DNA from: CBDEGU01 sp965238045
Lineage (GTDB): Bacteria; Acidobacteriota; Terriglobia; Bryobacterales; UBA6623
Assembly: GCA_965238045.1 (NCBI GenBank)
Contig: CBDEGU010000012.1
Span: 62,001-126,000 of the forward strand
Reading direction: 5' to 3'
Length of the DNA: 64,000 nt
Position numbers and translations under genes: made by a program. Under the pieces are notes generated by a model. It saw nothing but the letters and a program-made list of their open reading frames with translations. It did no database searches and was not told the origin of the DNA. Position 1 is the first letter of the stretch, and each line of letters starts with the position of its first letter. Positions 1-8,565 of the stretch are shown here, one piece after another.

Positions 1-938
1 CCAGAGTCTATTGATCGCATTCATTATCACCTCGGGCGGCATGCACTATTACTACGACGGCTTCATCTGGAAGATGCGTGACGTTGAGACGCGCCAGGAT
101 CTGGAGATCGCCCAGGAAGGTCCGTCCGTGCAGCCCGAGTCGGTCATGAGCGGGCTGAAGCAGTTCGTCCGGCGGCTGATGCCGACCGAACATGGCCGGC
201 TGCAAGGGGCCTACCTGGTGGCGGTTGTGCTGACTCTGGCGGCCTTCGAGACTTGGAATGCGCATGACGAGCTGAGCTTCCGGCAGTCGCTCGTTGCCTT
301 GACGCCCGAGAGCGGCGAGGCACAGTACAACTTCGGTAATGTGCTATGGCGGACTGGCCGGCTCGACGAGGCCGTCGCAACCTACCGCAAAGCGGTGTAT
401 CTGATGCCCGAGTCCTCCAAGGCGTTCAACAACCTGGGCGGAGCCCTGTACGACCGAGGGGGGGGTCGGCGAAGCCATTGAGCAGTTCGAACGGGCGCTA
501 GAGGTGTACCGGGCGGGGGAGGAGAAAACGGGGTCGCGATCGAGTTTGCCCGTGCAGCCGAGGTACCTGTCCAACCTGGTGGCGCACCCCGATATCGTCC
601 ACACGAACCTGGCCGACGCGCTGGCCCGCAACGATCGGCTCGAAGAAGCGCTGGACCATTACCGTCAGGCCATCGATTTCAACCCCGCTTCGGCGCAAGC
701 TCGAGCCGGTTTGGGGGCCACCCTGGCGGACTTGCGCAGCTATGACGAAGGCCGCCGGGAGCTCGAACAGGCCCTTCGGATCGACCCCGACTACGCCGTC
801 GCGCACATCAACCTGGCCCACCTGCTTAACCATCTTGGCGAGGCCGATGCGGCCTTGCTCCATTACCGGGCGGCTCTTGAAAACGGCAGCGCGCAGGTGC
901 GAGAGGCCGCGGCCGCCGCCGCGAGATCCCCTCCTTGA
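1..938 (+). pseudogene. TPR-repeat membrane protein, 5' end outside window, frameshifted
   Basis: The reading frame is already open at the left edge and carries a HYYYDGFIWKMRD segment, one predicted membrane helix (about bases 200-265), then TPR units. The frame is lost in a run of eight G at 458-465. With seven G it continues as DRGGVGEAIEQFERALEVYRAGEE-like sequence (written here only to show continuity of a TPR helix pair) into the second half at about 465-938, which has further TPRs (NLADALARNDRLEEALDHY and similar). The whole was therefore one gene. The upstream part resembles multi-spanning membrane proteins with a C-terminal TPR tail, but the family cannot be named from this fragment. 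The last repeat ends abruptly where the Rieske-type fragment begins, so the natural 3' end is probably also missing. TPR identity is secure; function is unknown. Confidence 0.75.
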
Positions 939-1723
939 CGTCCGATTCCAAGGTCAAGATGGACCGCATTACCGTTCCCTCGTTCTCTTGCGCGGAGGCG
1001 GACGGGTACGTTTGGGTGTACATGCCGGACCCCGCGGCTCGCCAGGAGGCGTTGCCGCCCGTTCCGCGGCTTCCGGTCTTCAGTTCCCGCTACCGGCAGA
1101 CTCACCTCTCGGCGGAGTTGGGCGTAGGGGTTGACGAGGCCATCATCCACGAAATGGACCCGCCTCACGGACCGTTCATTCATCAGGCCTGGTGGTGGCG
1201 GAGCCTCGGCGGCATTCAGGACAAGGAAAAGGTGGTCGAATCCATCCCCGGCGGCTTTCGCATTCCCGCCCACTCGCCTTCGCCCAACAGTGCTGCCTAC
1301 AAGTTGCTGCGTGTCTATGGCCACCCCATCACCACCACGATCGAGTTCGTGCTGCCGGGGATGCGCTTCGAGCAGATTCATTGCGGCCCGTATTGGCTGT
1401 CTAGCCGCGCCACGGTGACGCCCATGACCCGCGGCAAGTGCCGGTTCGACGTCTGTGCCGCATGGAATATCTTTTCCTGGACGCCGTTTGTGGGACCGAT
1501 ATTGCGCTTCTTTGGCCGCAAGTTCTTGGGTCAAGACCTGCGCAACATGGGAAAGCAGATTCTCGGTCTCGGGCGCCTGCCGGCCATGACTCTGGTGGGT
1601 GACGGTGACCGGCTGTCCGAGTGGTACTTCCAGTTGAAAGCCGCCCACATCAGGGCTAGGGCCAGTGGAGAAGCGATGATACACCCCATCTCCGGGCCGG
1701 TGACCTTGCGCTACCGGAGCTGA
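923..1723 (+). pseudogene. Rieske-type oxygenase, catalytic domain only, N-terminal Rieske domain missing
   Basis: The protein reads EIPSLTSDSKVKM..., then DGYVWVYMPD, which in ring-hydroxylating/pheophorbide-oxygenase-like proteins is the end of the Rieske domain. It continues with the mononuclear-iron motif DPPHGPFIH at about residues 70-78 counted from the TTG at 935. The [2Fe-2S] ligand motifs (CxH and CxxH) expected upstream are absent; upstream sequence in this frame is only a low-complexity Arg run. The recognisable homology starts at about 923, inside the last codons of the TPR gene. What remains is about 262 residues against roughly 330-350 for a full family member. A TTG at 935 could initiate, but a product without the Rieske cluster could not receive electrons in the usual way. 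I infer a deletion or misjoin fused two unrelated genes here. Confidence 0.75.
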
Positions 1724-1762
1724 CCAGTATCGCGTCCGCGTCACGCTCGCCGACTTCGAGCT

Positions 1763-1987
1763 GTGGACCTTAACAACCGAGCTGAAGTCTCCCATCAGCA
1801 CGCCCGGGAGCAGGAACGCCAAATGCGTCGCCTCCAATCGGCGGCACGGGTTCAAGGATTTCTCTCGGTCCGCGGCCCGATTCACGCCCCGTTCCGAGTT
1901 GCACGTCATCATCTCAAAGCGATCCACCGCCGACTCCTCAGGGAGCGAGCTTTCACGGACTGGAAGATGGCGACGAGTGCGTGCTAA
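1763..1987 (+). pseudogene. C-terminal remnant of an IS6-family-like transposase
   Basis: The translated stretch (about 74 codons from a GTG) reads LNNRAEVSHQHAREQERQMR and then a short FLSVRGPI segment. This matches the C-terminal hallmark of IS6-type DDE transposases, in which NRAE-SHQ-x-R-x-RER is followed by F-S-V. The catalytic DDE core is absent: upstream sequence in the same frame shows no transposase motif before the Rieske fragment ends at 1723. No terminal inverted repeat was found around it. It is best read as the scar of an insertion sequence in an already damaged neighbourhood. Assignment rests on memory of the family's C-terminal signature. Confidence 0.65.
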
Positions 1988-2034
1988 GGAAGGAAAGTTC
2001 GGGCGCGATTCAGAGCAAAACCGCCTTCGCGTTA

Positions 2035-2064
2035 TTAACTTGACCATGCCATCTTTGATACAAT
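2035..2064 (+). promoter_or_regulatory. candidate sigma-70-type promoter for the radical SAM gene
   Basis: A TTAACT hexamer at 2035-2040 and TACAAT at 2059-2064 are separated by 18 bases. They lie about 100 bases upstream of the radical SAM start. The -10 has the same TACAAT form as the stronger promoters before ffh and tRNA-Phe in this window. The -35 is weak. Confidence 0.4.
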
Positions 2065-2166
2065 GCAGCGCAACAGTGAGCTTTGTGGCCTTGGCAGGGA
2101 TTGGCCCGGATGGGCCGGGACCGAAGGGGCCTCATTAGCTCTTTGGAACACGAGGAGGGTCCATTG

Positions 2167-3828
2167 ATGGCCGGGCGCGAGTCGAACCACTCATTCCAGT
2201 TGTATCTTGTAAACCCCGCTCCAGCCGCCGAGCGGATCGAGTTTTCCTTCATCACGCCGCGGGCGCTGCCAGTGCTTGCGGCGGTCACGCCGAATGCTGA
2301 TTACATCGAAGAGATAAGGCTCGTGGATCAGTCCATCGAGGAATTCCCCTTCGACGAGGTGCGTCCGGGCGATCTGGTGGGGATCAGCATTCATACCTTT
2401 AACGCCATCCATGGTTATGCTTTGGCGAAAAAAGTCAAGGAAAGAGGCGCTACCGTCGTGTTTGGAGGGCCTCACGCCTCGATTTTCCCCGAGGAAGCGC
2501 GGAGCCGCGGAGATGCGGTCGTCACCGGAGACGCGGAAATCATCTGGTCCCAGTTGCTCCAGGATTACTCGATGGGCGCTCTGCAGCCGCTCTACCGTGG
2601 AGGGCGCATCGACCCGGATGCCTTCACGCCGGCCCGCTGGGATCTGCTGAAGGTGGACCGCTACCTGGTCGCTTCCATTCAAACGGTTCGCGGTTGCCCC
2701 AAGCAGTGTTCCTTTTGCTCGGTATGGGTGCAGGACGGGCAGGCGCCCCGCCTGCGAACGAACGATGCGATCGTCGAGGAGGCCCAGTATCTCTACCGCG
2801 CGGGTTTTCGTTTCGTCATGTTCGCCGACGACAATTTTTATCCCTACACGCGTGAGGATATTGCCAACGCGCGCGACGATCAAGCGCGGCGGGAACTTCA
2901 GGCCGGTCTCGACCAGCGATTCGATCTGCTCCGCCGGCTGGAGAAGGAAGTGCCCAAGGATCTGTACTTCTTCACCCAGATCACCATGGAGGTGGCCGAC
3001 GACTCCGAGTATCTGGCCGCTATGCGGAAAGCCGGCGTGATGGGGGCCTTGATCGGCATCGAGACGGTGACCGAAGAAGGGCTGAAGGCCACCAATAAGG
3101 GCTTCAATTCCACGGGGCAGGAATTGCTCGACAAGCTCGAAAAGATTCGAACCGAAGGTTTCCGCTATATCATGGGGGCCTTTATTTTTGGCATCGAAAG
3201 CGATACGGAGCAGTCACTGGAGTACACCATTAATTTCGCTCTCGAATGTGATCTCACCCTGGCGCAGTTCATCCCCATGACCCCGCTGCCCGGCACGGTC
3301 GACTTCCACCAGATGCGAAGAGGCAAGTCGGCGCTGAAGCTGATTCGGGAGGATTACGATTACTGGCTCGATCCTCTCCACCCGAGAATTCTCTACCACC
3401 ACCCCAATCTAAGCGAGGAAAGACTTCTGGCGAACGTGGAACGAGCCTGGAGTAAATTCTATAGTTTGTCCTCCACTTGGGCGCGGTCTAGCCGATTCGG
3501 GCATTTCGGGGATCTAAGAAAATTCCTGGCCTACATGGTGATTTGCCGCGGCATGCTCTCCCGCTACAAGCGCTATGGTCTTTCCGCCGACAGCGCCGTG
3601 AAGGGAACCAAGCGCAGGCTGGCCACTCTGCTGGGGCGAAGCGCCCTGGCGCTGCTGAAGCGCCCGCCCACCGAGATAAAGAATCCCCTTGGCGCTGGCG
3701 GCAATGGCTCCAGCAATGGAGGGAGCAGTGGAGCGAGTCATCGCTCCATGGCGGCGGCGCCACTGGCCCGGGCGGCCTCGGCGGCCAGCGCCAAAAGCAG
3801 TGATGGCGTCACCAGCCGAGGCAACTAG
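2167..3828 (+). CDS. B12-binding-domain radical SAM protein
   Basis: A 553-residue protein. The first ~150 residues have the cobalamin-binding-type Rossmann pattern (VGISIHTFNAIHGYALAKKV, then VVFGGPHASIFPEEA), followed by CPKQCSFC with cysteines at 177, 181 and 184, the CxxxCxxC radical SAM [4Fe-4S] ligands. A TIM-barrel half follows (IGIETVTEEGLK, GFRYIMGAFIFGIESD). The start at 2167 is chosen because GAGGAGGG at 2151-2158 is correctly spaced; a longer frame from 2083 lacks this. The last ~50 residues are a Gly/Ser/Ala-rich tail. Members of this class perform methylations, rearrangements or ring chemistry on lipids, tetrapyrroles or secondary metabolites; the substrate here cannot be deduced. 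It stands alone, with no biosynthetic partner next to it. Confidence 0.85.
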   Translation: MAGRESNHSFQLYLVNPAPAAERIEFSFITPRALPVLAAVTPNADYIEEIRLVDQSIEEFPFDEVRPGDLVGISIHTFNAIHGYALAKKVKERGATVVFGGPHASIFPEEARSRGDAVVTGDAEIIWSQLLQDYSMGALQPLYRGGRIDPDAFTPARWDLLKVDRYLVASIQTVRGCPKQCSFCSVWVQDGQAPRLRTNDAIVEEAQYLYRAGFRFVMFADDNFYPYTREDIANARDDQARRELQAGLDQRFDLLRRLEKEVPKDLYFFTQITMEVADDSEYLAAMRKAGVMGALIGIETVTEEGLKATNKGFNSTGQELLDKLEKIRTEGFRYIMGAFIFGIESDTEQSLEYTINFALECDLTLAQFIPMTPLPGTVDFHQMRRGKSALKLIREDYDYWLDPLHPRILYHHPNLSEERLLANVERAWSKFYSLSSTWARSSRFGHFGDLRKFLAYMVICRGMLSRYKRYGLSADSAVKGTKRRLATLLGRSALALLKRPPTEIKNPLGAGGNGSSNGGSSGASHRSMAAAPLARAASAASAKSSDGVTSRGN

Positions 3829-4041
3829 AGCATTTTCAGGAATGGAATAGACCACCCAAGGGCGTCGCTTAGCATCGGCGCTTCGGCCGCGGGCGATGTC
3901 ATCAGTGAAAATCCTCTAAGGTCGCACCGGCGCGGAATGTCCCGCAGGAGGCCTTCGTTTCCCGCGAACGGAACTTCGCGCCAGCGCCGGCGGCTGTGCC
4001 AAGTTCCTGACCGCGGATTTGCAAGTGCCAACGGCTTGGGT

Positions 4042-5739
4042 TTAGGCAGAGGGCCACTGGTCTGCCTCGGTTCGGACATCCTCGTCAGACGCTTCAACGG
4101 CACCCCCGACAATCTCCTCCACCGCTGTTGCCAACTCCCCTCCCAACAGCTTCTCTTCGTCGACCACTCGGTCGGCGCCCGCCTGGGCCAGAGTGGAAAC
4201 ATGTGTGTGATACCTGACACGGGCGACGACCGGGATGCTTGGAGCCATCCGCTTGGCCTGACGGATGATGAGTTCCGAGGTGTGGGGTTCCGGAACGGTA
4301 ATCACAAGCGCACGCGAATGTTCGACGCCCAGGTGGTGGAGGATCTCGGGCCGCGCCGCATCCCCGGATTCGATGGGTACGCTGGACCTGTAAGCGCTCA
4401 CCGTACGTGGATTGAGGTCCACCACGACGAACGATATCGCAGCTCCGCGGAGAGCCTCCGCCACGCGCTGACCCGCGGGCCCGAAGCCAACAATGATCAC
4501 CTGCCCAGAAAGGCGCCGGTCGTCTTGGACTGAGCGCGCCCTGCCCGGCAACACGCTCAGGAATCGGTACAGGATGTCGGTGACGGCTTCGCTGAGCCGT
4601 GGCGCTCCGGCGATCACATAAGGCGTCAACAGCAAGGTAACGATGGACACGGACAGCAGCACTTGAAAGGTTTCGTGCGGCAAGAGACCCTGGCGATAGC
4701 CCAGCTCCAGCAGCACGAACGAGAACTCGCCGACTTGACCCAAAGCCAGCCCCGTGGACACGGCAACGCTAGGAGGCTGGCGAAAGAGCCGAACCACAAA
4801 GCCCACAATCATCGCCTTGCCACATATGATCACCAGGGCGAGCGAAACAACGACCAGCAGTGTTCCGCCGGTTGGCAACTGCGCCAGCATACCGACCGAG
4901 GTGAAAAATAAGGTCAGAAATACCGCCCGTAGAGGGGTGATATCAGCACGAATCTGAGTAGCGAAAGGGGATTCGGCCAGCATGATGCCGGCTAGAAACG
5001 CGCCCAGGATGGGCGACAGGTTTGCAGCATGCGACACCCCAGCGGCCCCGAGGCAAACCGCGAATGACAGCACGACCGGCAAGTCTCGGTTGCGGTAGGT
5101 CGAGGCAATATTGAGAAGATGTGGAAAAACATACTTCGTGACCACGAATATGGCTGCGATCAGCGCCGCGGCCACACCGATACTGAAAGCGAACCTGACC
5201 AACGCATTCGAACCGCTGACCCCTCCCCCAAGGGCGCTCACAAGTAGCACCAACGGCACGACGGCCAGATCCTGGAGCAGGAGTATCCCCAGAGCGTTGC
5301 GGCCATGGAGGCTCTCGAGTTCAGTCCTGTCCGCAAGAACGCGGAGCACGACGGCCGTGCTGCTCAGCGAGATGGCAGCTCCGATAACGACGGCCGCCAC
5401 GGTAGATAGCCCGCTTGCAGCCGCCGCCGAACCGGCAATGACGCCCGTCAGGACGATCTGCATGGTTCCGCCCAAGATGGCCATGGGGCCGGATACCCTG
5501 AGCCGGCTCAGAGAGAATTCGAGCCCGATCGTGAACAGCAACAGCGCCACACCGAGTTCGGCTAGAAGCCGGATGTGTTCGACGTTGCTGATCCATCCTG
5601 TCCCTGCCGGGCCGAGCAGCAGGCCGGTTAGGAGATATCCGGTGACAGCGTTCTGACGAAGGCGCTCGAAGAGGGCGCCGAGCAATAGAGCTACGCTCAG
5701 CACCAGCGCGAGATCGAGAATAACTTCCCAGGTGTTCAC
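4042..5739 (-). CDS. KefB-like monovalent cation:proton antiporter (CPA2) with TrkA-N domain
   Basis: From a GTG at 5739 the protein is 565 residues. The N-terminal two thirds are about twelve hydrophobic helices of the Na+/H+ exchanger fold (LLLFTIGLEFSLSRL, then AISLSSTAVVLRVL, a CPA2-type signature). The C-terminal part is a cytosolic nucleotide-binding TrkA-N/RCK domain with the VIIVGFGPAGQRVAEAL glycine motif. The predicted role is K+ or Na+ efflux coupled to proton entry in the inner membrane, gated by NAD(H) or a ligand on the RCK domain. The open frame extends to 5886, but the extra 49 residues are Gly/Arg-rich and do not fit the family, so the GTG just before the first helix is preferred; its ribosome-binding site is weak. 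Confidence 0.85.
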   Translation of the reverse strand: MNTWEVILDLALVLSVALLLGALFERLRQNAVTGYLLTGLLLGPAGTGWISNVEHIRLLAELGVALLLFTIGLEFSLSRLRVSGPMAILGGTMQIVLTGVIAGSAAAASGLSTVAAVVIGAAISLSSTAVVLRVLADRTELESLHGRNALGILLLQDLAVVPLVLLVSALGGGVSGSNALVRFAFSIGVAAALIAAIFVVTKYVFPHLLNIASTYRNRDLPVVLSFAVCLGAAGVSHAANLSPILGAFLAGIMLAESPFATQIRADITPLRAVFLTLFFTSVGMLAQLPTGGTLLVVVSLALVIICGKAMIVGFVVRLFRQPPSVAVSTGLALGQVGEFSFVLLELGYRQGLLPHETFQVLLSVSIVTLLLTPYVIAGAPRLSEAVTDILYRFLSVLPGRARSVQDDRRLSGQVIIVGFGPAGQRVAEALRGAAISFVVVDLNPRTVSAYRSSVPIESGDAARPEILHHLGVEHSRALVITVPEPHTSELIIRQAKRMAPSIPVVARVRYHTHVSTLAQAGADRVVDEEKLLGGELATAVEEIVGGAVEASDEDVRTEADQWPSA

Positions 5740-5939
5740 AAAGCGATAACCGGAACTTGGCCCTCGAGAGAGCGCATCCTTACCGCCAGTTTGAGGCGTG
5801 CCGGGCAGGTAGTCAAGCGACTCCCGAGCGGCGTCGCCGTGGTGTGGACCCCCGAGGCGAAACCAGGCAAGATACGCTTCACACACCCGCGTGTCTCGCC
5901 CCTACGGCTGCGAGGATTTGGCCCGGATTCAGATGCAAG

Positions 5940-7400
5940 TCAGGGGCGTGCGCGGACAGCGATGGTTACGTCCCCGCGGCTGCGGAAGATGTTGTCGCCC
6001 CCGGTATCCACCTCGACGACGATGGGCACTGCGTCTCCCGGCGTCACACCTTCGGGAATCAGGGCGTTGATCTGATTCACGCCGACAAACTGTGGGCTCA
6101 GAAAGGCCGCCAGGACTGTTGCCTCCACACCGCCGACAAAGACCCGCACCGTGTTTGCGGCAAACAGGAGATCCGCGCCGGCTGGGATGTCGCCCGAGGG
6201 AACCGCTCCGGTCAGCGGCCCCAGGCCGTTCGCCCAAATGATAATGACGCCTCCGATCGCCGCCGGCTGCGAGGGGGGAGTTAGAGTAAAACCTTCCACC
6301 TGCGCAAAGGAAAAGTTGATGACGTCTTCGTCCTCGGGCCGGGCGAGTTTGAAGTTCTGAACAATTCCCGCACCCGGACCGAAGAAGAAACTGAAGATTC
6401 CCGGCGAAGCTGGCGCGATCTACACATCGCGAGGTTCGCTTGAGACTCCACCGCTCGTCATGACCATGGAGGCGGTTGTCTTGCCGGCTGATACCATGAC
6501 TTCCCAAGGAAGCTGGGCGTTAATCTGATCGAAGCCCTTGCCGAGGTCCTCGCCGCGGAAGATCTCAAATATGGGAGCGGGGTTACCGTCGAAGGTCACC
6601 ATGAGATCGGCTAGCGTTGTTTCAAGCGGAAGCTGTGTCGATGAGAGCGGTACCGTCGAGCCACTTGGCAGATGGGAAGCGAAGCCTTCGCCATAGATCG
6701 AAATGATCGAACCGGGCGAGACGGCATGTTCGGGCTGGTCCTCGAGTACGTTGGTGGCGGCGTTGAGAACCGCGGCCACGGTGGGAGGCTCGCCACCGAT
6801 CGCGACCGCCGGAACCGTGGTCTGGGTGGTGTAGATGCGGTCTCCGGTGTTTAGATTGTTCCCGTCCGCTGCATTGCCGGCGGCGGCGAAAATGATGTCG
6901 CCGATATCGCTCATGGGGGCGGTCCAGTTCAGCTCGAAGGAGGCGGATGCATTCAATTCTTTTGGGAAGAAGTGCGTAAACGCTTGTACGGTCGATTCCG
7001 GACAAGGGGCGTGGGTGGCCGTGTCCGACTGAGGAAGGACAGTCCCATCGATCGCCGCAAAGGAGCCAGCCGCCGCGCAACCGTCGGAAGTACGGGCCGT
7101 AATCTGAAATCCCGCTCGTATCTGATCCGGGTCGGATACGGTGACAATGACCGGAACGGTTTCCCCGGGGAGGTACCGATAAGAAGTCGCCGGCATGCCG
7201 TTGATCGAAATCGAAACGCTGCCTGGAAACCCTTCGTTGGGGGTCACGTTGTGACATTCGCTCGTTCCGCAACTCTGCTCTCCGGGGAAATTCCCTCCGC
7301 TGCGGCGCGGCGGCGCTCCGTCCAATTCCGAGAACAGGTAGAGCGGAAAACAGAGAAAAGCCGTCAGGACGATACCTAAGATAGCTTTGCGTGAATTCAT
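5940..7400 (-). pseudogene. secreted protein with Cys-rich N-terminus and TIGR03437-like C-terminal domain, split by in-frame TAG
   Basis: Read from the ATG at 7400 there is a signal peptide (AILGIVLTAFLCFPLYLF), then a SCGTSECHN segment and a Reelin/choice-of-anchor-V-like beta domain to about residue 190. An acidobacterial TIGR03437-type domain follows (AATNVLEDQPEHAVSPGSII, ISIYGEGF, QINAQLPWEV). At 6420-6422 a TAG interrupts the conserved phrase RDV-stop-IAPASPGIFSF. The same frame then runs on to a natural stop at 5940 with the rest of the domain (VNQINALIPEGV, QLP-type repeats). Both sides are in one frame, so a single base change explains the break. Without readthrough the product loses about 160 residues of the C-terminal domain. 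The CxxxxCH in the N-terminal part might bind haem or metal, which is unproven. Extracellular location is inferred. Confidence 0.8.
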
Positions 7401-7479
7401 CCCTTCTCCAGCCTCCAGGATACCGCAGACCGCGCGACGCCGAAACCTTACTTATTAGAACCCACAAATCGCCCGACAG

Positions 7480-7503
7480 TTGCGATCATGTTTAGATTCG
7501 CAA
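7480..7503. promoter_or_regulatory. inverted repeat between divergent genes, possible operator
   Basis: TTGCGA at 7480-7485 and TCGCAA at 7498-7503 form a perfect 6-bp inverted repeat with a 12-base spacer. It lies in the 172-base gap between the divergent secreted-protein gene and the HprK-like gene. The spacing suits a dimeric regulator, but short palindromes also arise by chance. Confidence 0.3.
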
Positions 7504-7572
7504 TAAGTTTACAGGATGTGAAATATCGGTCATGATCCAGAATGATAGCTGGACTGGGAGAAAATCGGACGG

Positions 7573-8532
7573 ATGCTGGATCCTTTGAAGCGAAAGGTTC
7601 GCCTTGCACATCGCACCCGCTTGCATCCGCTAGGATTCGAACTCGACCTTCGTTCGAATGACCAGCGTGTTCTTCAGGCGGCGCGGCAAAGCTGGGGACG
7701 ATTTGAGAAATGTTTTGACAGCGACCCGCTTACGGTGTGTATCGCGGTGGCGGCGGGAACAGACGCCAAGCTCCCTCCCGAGCCGGTCTTTCGGGCTCAG
7801 CGGCACCTCACCTCCATTGTGGCCGACCGTATGAATTTCGCCACTCTCGACTACTCGCAAGGCATTGGTTTCGCATGGGTCACCGAGCCGGTCGTAGAGA
7901 ATGCTAACTTCTTTCGATGGTTTTTTCTGGAGGCAATGGTCTACTGCCTGCTCACTGAGCGGTACCTTACGCCGATTCACACCGGTTGTGTTGCCAGAGA
8001 GGGGCGCGGCTTGCTCCTGCAGGGAGAATCCGGCGCGGGCAAGAGCACGCTGACTTTTGCATGCGCACGCCAGGGATGGCCGTTGGTGAGCGACGATGTC
8101 GCCTGGCTGGTGAGGTCGGAGGGGAGTCGCCGGGTTTTGGGCCGGCCTCATCATCTGCGTCTGCGTCCGGACACGGCCGCTCTGTTTCCGGAACTCAAGA
8201 ACCGCCCCGCCGGCTTGGCGGTGAACGGCAAACCTGCTATCGAGATCGCGTTGCAGGAATTTCCAGCGATCACGCTGGCCACCGAGTGTGAGGTGGCCGC
8301 ATCTATATTCCTGCGCCGAGATGGCAGCCAGCCTCCTTCCCTGCGTCCGCTGCCGGCCGCCGCGGCTTACCGGCGCATGGCCGCGGGCTTGGTCGTTTAT
8401 GATGCGCCGGTGCGGCGGGAGCAACTGGCATCGCTGCGGCGGCTGGCCGGGGCGCCCGCCTATGAACTCCATTACCGAGAGGCGGCATCCGCGACCCAGG
8501 TTTTACACGATGTCCTTGGAGATGTTCGGTAG
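7573..8532 (+). CDS. HPr-kinase-like (HprK-related) P-loop kinase
   Basis: A 319-residue protein with a Walker A motif GESGAGKST at residues 151-159, preceded by TPIHTGCVAREGRGLLLQ. An SDD motif at 173-175 (WPLVSDDVAWL) matches the HPr kinase/phosphorylase-like core. The N-terminal ~130 residues lack the usual HprK regulatory domain, and no HPr gene is nearby. Such stand-alone HprK-like proteins often occur beside PF14907-type nucleotidyltransferases in polysaccharide or peptide-modification clusters. Here the nucleotidyltransferase gene follows after 33 bases. A kinase acting on a small molecule or a peptide/protein is likely; the substrate is unknown. All core P-loop residues are present, so it should bind ATP. 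Confidence 0.8.
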   Translation: MLDPLKRKVRLAHRTRLHPLGFELDLRSNDQRVLQAARQSWGRFEKCFDSDPLTVCIAVAAGTDAKLPPEPVFRAQRHLTSIVADRMNFATLDYSQGIGFAWVTEPVVENANFFRWFFLEAMVYCLLTERYLTPIHTGCVAREGRGLLLQGESGAGKSTLTFACARQGWPLVSDDVAWLVRSEGSRRVLGRPHHLRLRPDTAALFPELKNRPAGLAVNGKPAIEIALQEFPAITLATECEVAASIFLRRDGSQPPSLRPLPAAAAYRRMAAGLVVYDAPVRREQLASLRRLAGAPAYELHYREAASATQVLHDVLGDVR

Positions 8533-8565
8533 ACAGTGAGAGGATGAAGATCCTCACGGAAGCAA

